A stretch of 12,132 nt of DNA, taken from NCBI GenBank assembly GCA_937888925.1, contig CALARM010001072.1, positions 1 to 12,132 on the forward strand, read 5' to 3'. The DNA comes from an uncultured Synergistia bacterium. Lineage in GTDB: Bacteria > Eremiobacterota > SpSt-956 > JAKJGF01. Shown here piece by piece: positions 8,259 to 12,132 of the stretch. Numbering within the stretch: position 1 is the stretch's first letter; each line of letters opens with the position of its first letter. The notes below the pieces were generated by a model that was not told the origin of the DNA, did not search any database, and saw only the letters and a list, made by a program, of their open reading frames with translations. The position numbers and the translations under genes were made by a program.

Positions 8259-11027
8259 ACTCTCATATAAATAATCTTTAAGATATTTACCTGTATATGA
8301 TCGTTCTTCTTTCATTATCTCTTCCGGCGTGCCTTTTGCGATAATTTCTCCTCCCCTGTCTCCTCCTTCCGGGCCGAGATCTATTATATAATCTGCATTC
8401 TTTATAACTTCCATATTATGTTCAATAAGTAAAACTGAATTCCCTTCTTCTATAAGTTTTTTCATAGAGACTAACAATTTTTCAATATCTGCCAGATGTA
8501 AGCCTGTTGTGGGTTCATCAAAGATATATAGAGAACCCTTTCCTCTGGATTTAAGAAGATGGAGGGCAAGTTTCAACCTCTGCGCTTCTCCTCCTGAAAG
8601 GGTATTTGCCGCCTGTCCTAATTGCAGATAACCGAGGCCTGTTTCCTGGAGGATTTTAAGCTTTTTTACAGGGGAACTATGAGACGAAAAAAACTCTATT
8701 CCTTCATCTACTGTAAGATGAAGGACATCTGAAATGTTTTTACCTTTATATTTTATATCCAGAATCCTTTTCTGGTAACGTTTACCGTTACATTCCTCAC
8801 AGAGTACAAACATATCTGCCATAAACTGCATCTCTACTTCTATATAACCGTTTCCCTCGCATTTTTCACATCTTCCTCCTGAAACATTGAAAGAAAAATG
8901 TCCCGGTGTTAATCCTTTTATCCTTGCTCCTGGAAGTTTTGAGAAGATATTTCTGATATAATCAAAAGCCTTTATATAAGTTACAGGGTTTGACCGGGGA
9001 GTTTTACCTATGGAAGATTGATCTACCATAAGGACATCTTCTATATTATCTGCACCTTCAAGACTGTCATACCGTCCGCAGGGAAGAGAAAAATCTCCCT
9101 TAGCTCTTTTTATGGCAGGAAACAGAACATCTCCTATAAGGGTACTTTTACCTGAACCGGAAACACCTGTAACACAGACCAGGCTGTTCAGAGGTATGGT
9201 AAGATTTATGTTTTTCAGATTATGTTCCGATGCACCTGTCACTTTTATATATTTTTCAATTACATATGAAGAAAATAAATCATCTTTACCATAAAATGGT
9301 ATATTTCTATTTCCCCTGAGATATTCTGCAGTCAGTGAACTATTTTCCTTAAGGAGTAATTCATCACACAGGCCGGCAAATACTACTTTACCTCCCAGTT
9401 TTCCCGGTCCGGGCCCCATATCCACTATATAATCGGCTGACTTTATTATCTGCGGATCATGTTCCACTACAACTACGGTATTCTTGAGATCTCTCAATTT
9501 TTTAAATATTCCTATCAGTCTGTCATTATCCCTTGAATGAAGACCTATACTGGGTTCATCCAGTACATAAAGGGTATTGGTAAGGCCTGAACCAAGACAT
9601 GTAGCAATGGTAATCCTCTGATATTCACCGGCAGAAAGAGTTTTTGTAAGTCTGTCCAGCGTGAGGTAATCAAGACCTGTACTGACAAGATAGGAGAGTC
9701 TCTGCTGTATTTCTTTTAAGATAAGAAGAGCTACTGAGTAATCATATTCATTTAATTTCTCATGAAGAGAAGTAAAGAATGTTAAAGATTCTGAAACGGT
9801 CAGAGAGGAGACATCTCCTATATCTTTACCGTCTATTCTGACATACAGTGCTTCTTTTCTGAGTCTTTTACCTTTACAGACAGGACAGATTTTCACACCT
9901 CTGTATTTACTTAAAAAAACCCTTATGTGGAGTTTATATTTTTTTTCTTCCACCTTTTCAAAAAAACCTTCCACTCCGGGGAATTTGCCTTTCCCGTTCC
10001 ATATTATGTCCTTCTGCCATGATGTCAACTCTCTGTATGGTATATCAGTGTTTACACCGTAATTTTCCAGTATTCCTTCATATCTTCTGAAGAATCTTCG
10101 TCCTTTTTCCGTAGTCCACGGGATGACTGCTCCCTCTCTAAGACTTTTACCTTCATCGGGAATAACGAGAGAAGTATCAAAAGTCAGAAGATTGCCGAAA
10201 CCATGACACTCATGGCAGGCTCCGAAAGGGCTGTTAAAAGAGAATAACAGTGGTGACGGTTCAAGGAAATCTATGTCACAGTACGGACAATGAAGGAATT
10301 TACTGAATTTCAGGATTTCCCCGTCTTCTATAACTATTTCAACATAGCCTTTTCCTTCTTTCCAGGCAGTTTCCAGGGAATCTGCAAGTCTGCCTCTGTT
10401 TTTATTAGATATTTTCACTCTATCCAGCAGTATCATAGCACATTCCCCGAATTCTGTGACTTCATCAATTTTTACAGGCCCGCTGTCAGTCATCATCCTT
10501 ATATAGCCTCTGGATTGCAAATAATTAAGATGTTCTTCCCGGGACATATGGTTGACCATGCTATAAGGGAAAGTTATAAGAATCTTTGTTCCTTCCGGTA
10601 AAAAGAACAATTCTTCAAGGATCTGTTCTACTGTTTCTTTTTCTATTTTTCTGTTGCACCATGGGCAATAAGTTTTACCGATTCTTGCAAATAGAAGGCG
10701 TAAATAATCATTTATTTCAGTAGCTGTACCAACAGTGGATCGCGAATTTCTCGGAGGCTCTGTCTGTTCTATTGCTATAGAGGGGGGAATGCCTGAAATA
10801 GAATCTATCTCAGGCTTATCCATTTTTTCCAGAAACTGTCTGGCATAAACAGAAAGGGATGAAATAAATCTCCTCTGACCTTCTGCAAATATTGTATCAA
10901 AAGCCAGGCTGGATTTACCTGAACCGCTTACGCCTGTTATGACAATAAATTTATTTCTCGGGAGATCTAAATTTATATTTTTTAGATTATTCTGTCTTGC
11001 ACCCCGTAAAGATATATATTGTTCCAC
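8247..11027 (-). CDS. uvrA: UvrABC excinuclease subunit A (DNA-damage recognition ATPase)
   Basis: 926 aa, close to the usual UvrA length. UvrA dimers find bulky DNA lesions in the cytoplasm and load UvrB for nucleotide excision repair. Two ABC ATPase halves are complete: Walker A GVSGSGKSS at 32-40 with signature LSAGEYQRI near 461 and DEPSIGLH near 487; second Walker A GVSGSGKST near 620 with LSGGEAQRL near 808 and DEPTTGLH near 835. Zinc-binding Cys pairs are CPYC/CHEC near 246-272 and CEKC/CEEC near 719-745; a further CPWC is at 121-124. The first signature differs from the usual LSGGEAQRI, as in some UvrA2-like proteins, so a paralogue is possible. The start is GTG at 11027, 4 bp after the upstream stop, which suggests translational coupling. 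The C-terminal Ser-Glu-Gly and the stop codon come from a heptamer repeat. uvrB and uvrC are not in the window. Confidence 0.96.
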   Translation of the reverse strand: MEQYISLRGARQNNLKNINLDLPRNKFIVITGVSGSGKSSLAFDTIFAEGQRRFISSLSVYARQFLEKMDKPEIDSISGIPPSIAIEQTEPPRNSRSTVGTATEINDYLRLLFARIGKTYCPWCNRKIEKETVEQILEELFFLPEGTKILITFPYSMVNHMSREEHLNYLQSRGYIRMMTDSGPVKIDEVTEFGECAMILLDRVKISNKNRGRLADSLETAWKEGKGYVEIVIEDGEILKFSKFLHCPYCDIDFLEPSPLLFSFNSPFGACHECHGFGNLLTFDTSLVIPDEGKSLREGAVIPWTTEKGRRFFRRYEGILENYGVNTDIPYRELTSWQKDIIWNGKGKFPGVEGFFEKVEEKKYKLHIRVFLSKYRGVKICPVCKGKRLRKEALYVRIDGKDIGDVSSLTVSESLTFFTSLHEKLNEYDYSVALLILKEIQQRLSYLVSTGLDYLTLDRLTKTLSAGEYQRITIATCLGSGLTNTLYVLDEPSIGLHSRDNDRLIGIFKKLRDLKNTVVVVEHDPQIIKSADYIVDMGPGPGKLGGKVVFAGLCDELLLKENSSLTAEYLRGNRNIPFYGKDDLFSSYVIEKYIKVTGASEHNLKNINLTIPLNSLVCVTGVSGSGKSTLIGDVLFPAIKRAKGDFSLPCGRYDSLEGADNIEDVLMVDQSSIGKTPRSNPVTYIKAFDYIRNIFSKLPGARIKGLTPGHFSFNVSGGRCEKCEGNGYIEVEMQFMADMFVLCEECNGKRYQKRILDIKYKGKNISDVLHLTVDEGIEFFSSHSSPVKKLKILQETGLGYLQLGQAANTLSGGEAQRLKLALHLLKSRGKGSLYIFDEPTTGLHLADIEKLLVSMKKLIEEGNSVLLIEHNMEVIKNADYIIDLGPEGGDRGGEIIAKGTPEEIMKEERSYTGKYLKDYLYESSEG

Positions 11028-11031
11028 AGGT

Positions 11032-11322
11032 TTATTCTTCTAAAGCTTTATCCATATTTTCTTTGATTCTTTCTTTAAGTGCTTTTTTTCTCCGTAATTC
11101 TATTTTTTCTTCCATAGTTCTTGCCTTTGCCCTGTCTTTTTCTTCTATTAAAGCTTTTATTGCCGCCTGATCGAGCATAGTAGTATTTTCAGGTATATCA
11201 GGTACATCTGACAGATATTCCAGGGCTTTTTCATATTTCGGTAAAAGTTCTTTACTCGGAGGCGTATCGGCAAGTATACGTATTTCCTTTGTCATAAAAT
11301 CTTCCCTGTCTTCATTTATCAT
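11032..11322 (-). CDS. Small charged helical protein of unknown function, upstream of uvrA
   Basis: 96 aa, not recognised. There is no signal peptide or membrane helix, so it should be cytoplasmic. Residues 1-50 hold short polar segments (RILADTPPSKELLPKY, LSDVPDIPENTTML). From about residue 50 the chain is an almost unbroken, highly charged helix of alternating Lys/Arg and Glu, likely coiled coil or nucleic-acid or protein binding (inference). AAGGAG at 11334-11339 lies 11 nt before ATG 11322, a slightly long spacing; an alternative ATG at 11295 would drop nine residues and has a weaker site. It is first in the minus-strand transcript behind the promoter at 11440-11468 and ends 4 bp before the GTG of uvrA, so the two are probably translated together. 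Whether it acts in repair is unknown. Confidence 0.7.
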   Translation of the reverse strand: MINEDREDFMTKEIRILADTPPSKELLPKYEKALEYLSDVPDIPENTTMLDQAAIKALIEEKDRAKARTMEEKIELRRKKALKERIKENMDKALEE

Positions 11323-11345
11323 CTATGTTCTATCTCCTTCTTTAT

Positions 11346-11415
11346 CGTGACGCGTAACGCGTGACGCGTTACGCGTAATGCGTGATGCGTAATGCGTAAT
11401 GCGTGATACGTGACC
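11346..11415 (+). repeat. Ten-unit tandem heptamer array, consensus CGTRAYG
   Basis: Ten consecutive 7-bp units with no insertion or deletion. CGT at positions 1-3 and A at position 5 are invariant. Position 4 is G or A (T once). Units 1-4 end in ACG, units 5-8 end in ATG, and the last two end in ATA and ACC. ACGCGT recurs four times at 7-bp steps in the first part. The array lies in the presumed 5' leader of the minus-strand uvrA transcript and ends 6 bp from its ribosome binding site. It is GC-richer than its surroundings. Confidence 0.9.
11350..11376. repeat. Perfect 12-bp inverted repeat with 3-nt loop inside the CGTRAYG array
   Basis: Arm ACGCGTAACGCG (11350-11361) and its exact complement CGCGTTACGCGT (11365-11376) are separated by TGA. 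The single T at position 4 of the fourth heptamer (CGTTACG) completes the pairing. In the uvrA leader RNA the hairpin would end about 10 nt before the ribosome binding site. There is no U-tract, so it is not a standard terminator; a leader structure or DNA cruciform is possible. Confidence 0.75.
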
Positions 11416-11439
11416 GAAGAATAATTACAAACTATAAAC

Positions 11440-11468
11440 ATTATAGATTAACTTTATTGTAAACTCAA
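11440..11468 (-). promoter_or_regulatory. Sigma70-type promoter for the small ORF-uvrA transcript
   Basis: On the minus strand, -35 TTGAGT (11468-11463, 4 of 6) is followed after exactly 17 bp by a perfect -10 TATAAT (11445-11440). The start site would be near 11433, giving a leader of about 110 nt that contains the whole CGTRAYG array and its hairpin. Confidence 0.6.
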
Positions 11469-11504
11469 GTTTTTATCAATATTTTTAGAGGATAATTTCT
11501 TTTT

Positions 11505-11533
11505 TTTACAAAAATTATCAGGTGATTTATAGT
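11505..11533 (+). promoter_or_regulatory. Sigma70-type promoter for the LolA-like gene
   Basis: -35 TTTACA (11505-11510, 5 of 6) is followed after exactly 17 bp by -10 TATAGT (11528-11533, 5 of 6). An overlapping perfect TATAAT at 11533-11538 lies 22 bp from this -35 and would need another partner. The start site would be near 11540, at the first base of the AGTGAAR array. Confidence 0.55.
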
Positions 11534-11540
11534 ATAATAG

Positions 11541-11603
11541 AGTGAAAAGTGAAGAGTGAAAAGTGAAAAGTGAAGAGTGAAGAGTGATGAGTGATAGGTG
11601 ATG
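11541..11603 (+). repeat. Nine-unit tandem heptamer array, consensus AGTGAAR
   Basis: Nine consecutive 7-bp units with no slippage: six AGTGAAA or AGTGAAG units, then AGTGATG, AGTGATA and GGTGATG. GTGA at positions 2-5 is invariant. Divergence rises toward the right end. The core GTGA and the 7-bp period are shared with many units of the other array (CGTGATG), so the two may be one family. It begins where transcription from the + promoter should start and would be the first ~60 nt of that leader. Confidence 0.9.
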
Positions 11604-11661
11604 GTAGCTAACATAAAAGCTGGTAGATGAACGATTACGTAAATTAATGGCTTAAGAATAG

Positions 11662-11669
11662 AAAGGCGG
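11662..11669 (+). promoter_or_regulatory. Ribosome binding site for the LolA-like gene
   Basis: AAAGGCGG lies 9 nt before ATG 11679. It is an imperfect Shine-Dalgarno sequence (C in place of A), and no better start lies nearby. Confidence 0.5.
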
Positions 11670-11678
11670 TTATTATTT

Positions 11679-12132
11679 ATGATAAGAAATACGCTGGTAA
11701 TCGTATCTTTAATGATGTTATTTTCCGTAAAAACCTGGAGTCAGGAAATTACAGGAGATAAGATAATAGGAAATCTCTATATGTCGGAAAGTTACGGAAA
11801 AATAAAAGATATGATAATAGACCTGGATTGTTTCGGTCCTGCCATAAAAAAGCAGGAAGCAAAGGATCTTATGGAATTATTTTTTACTGCAAAAGTCTTT
11901 TTTTATGCACCAAATAAGATAAGAACGGAAAAGACCATGGTAGATCCTCAGGCACAATCGGATCTTTCTGTACTCACCATAAGGGATGGAATAATAGAGA
12001 CTGCCCATATTGGAAATCAAATGATCAGTAAAAAAGAAGATGATCACCATCATTCCCTCTTTCTTCCATTCGGCATTGATATTCAGCCACAGGATCAATA
12101 CAGAAACTATACCCTTGTTTCGGCAGAACAAT
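11679..12132 (+). CDS. Secreted LolA-like / outer-membrane lipoprotein-sorting-like protein, 5' part (3' end outside window)
   Basis: 151 codons are visible and the frame is open at the right edge. Residues 1-21 (MIRNTLVIVSLMMLFSVKTW then S) form a signal peptide with a likely cut at TWS|QE, the same S|QE pattern as the three TPR-ankyrin proteins. The mature part starts with a helix (LYMSESYGKIKDM), then short strands and a VFFYAPNKIRTEKTMVDP segment followed by LTIRDGIIETAHIG. This helix, then x-P-x-KIR-x-E, then a strand with DG is typical of the LolA/LppX-like fold that binds acyl chains in the periplasm. The match is by pattern only. It is transcribed away from uvrA from its own promoter, with the AGTGAAR array in its leader. 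It could also be a lineage-specific secreted protein of other function. Confidence 0.7.
   Translation, partial: MIRNTLVIVSLMMLFSVKTWSQEITGDKIIGNLYMSESYGKIKDMIIDLDCFGPAIKKQEAKDLMELFFTAKVFFYAPNKIRTEKTMVDPQAQSDLSVLTIRDGIIETAHIGNQMISKKEDDHHHSLFLPFGIDIQPQDQYRNYTLVSAEQ

Larger units (their letters stand above)
11323..11678. other. 356-bp divergent intergenic region with two promoters and two heptamer arrays
   Basis: No gene is visible. It holds the CGTRAYG array with its hairpin next to the minus-strand gene, the two back-to-back promoters in the AT-rich middle, the AGTGAAR array next, and a ~75-bp leader with the ribosome binding site of the right-hand gene. No tRNA-like fold and no T-tract terminator were seen. 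The heptamers carry TGA or TAA in nearly every unit on the + strand, which closes all three forward frames. Confidence 0.8.

Noticed and set aside
11346..11603. CRISPR array
   Set aside because: Units are 7 bp and directly adjacent, with no spacers and no cas genes nearby.
11877..12131. 84-codon open frame on the minus strand at the right edge
   Set aside because: It overlaps the LolA-like gene, which has a signal peptide, ribosome binding site and promoter; the antisense frame has none of these.

Overview
The window is low-GC, gene-dense bacterial DNA. N-terminal signal peptides, a Ser/Thr kinase tail and a LolA-like secreted protein suggest a cell with an envelope and probably an outer membrane. 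One membrane protein carries a pseudopilin-like tail of a style I associate with uncultured lineages such as Eremiobacterota (Xenobia). That placement is a guess from memory, and nothing here proves a taxon.

Left half (1-7455, + strand): four tightly spaced genes probably form one operon. The first is the 3' part of a membrane Ser/Thr protein kinase: the end of the kinase lobe, a charged linker, one transmembrane helix and an extracytoplasmic TPR domain. Three secreted paralogues follow, each built as signal peptide, then TPR repeats, then ankyrin repeats. Their ankyrin counts fall from about 12 to 11 to 4, while the third has about twice as many TPRs. All three share the same predicted cleavage site and the same TPR-to-ankyrin junction. 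A plausible reading is a set of periplasmic or surface binding solenoids encoded with the kinase that senses or regulates them.

Right half (7493-11322, - strand): a small charged protein, a UvrA DNA-repair ATPase and a three-helix membrane protein with a pseudopilin-like soluble tail lie in the same direction, behind a recognisable promoter at 11440-11468. The UvrA has a variant ABC signature in its first nucleotide-binding domain.

Divergent region (11323-11678): two back-to-back sigma70-type promoters lie about 36 bp apart. Each is followed by an exact 7-bp-period tandem array, one of ten CGTRAYG-type units and one of nine AGTGAAR-type units, so each array would lie in a 5' leader. The first array also holds a perfect 12-bp hairpin. 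Short relatives of both heptamers occur after the stop of the last TPR-ankyrin gene (7460-7471) and across the 3' end of uvrA (8238-8258), where the repeat supplies the stop codon. This heptamer family is the least explained structure in the window.

Right edge (11679-12132, + strand): the start of a secreted LolA-like protein that runs off the window.
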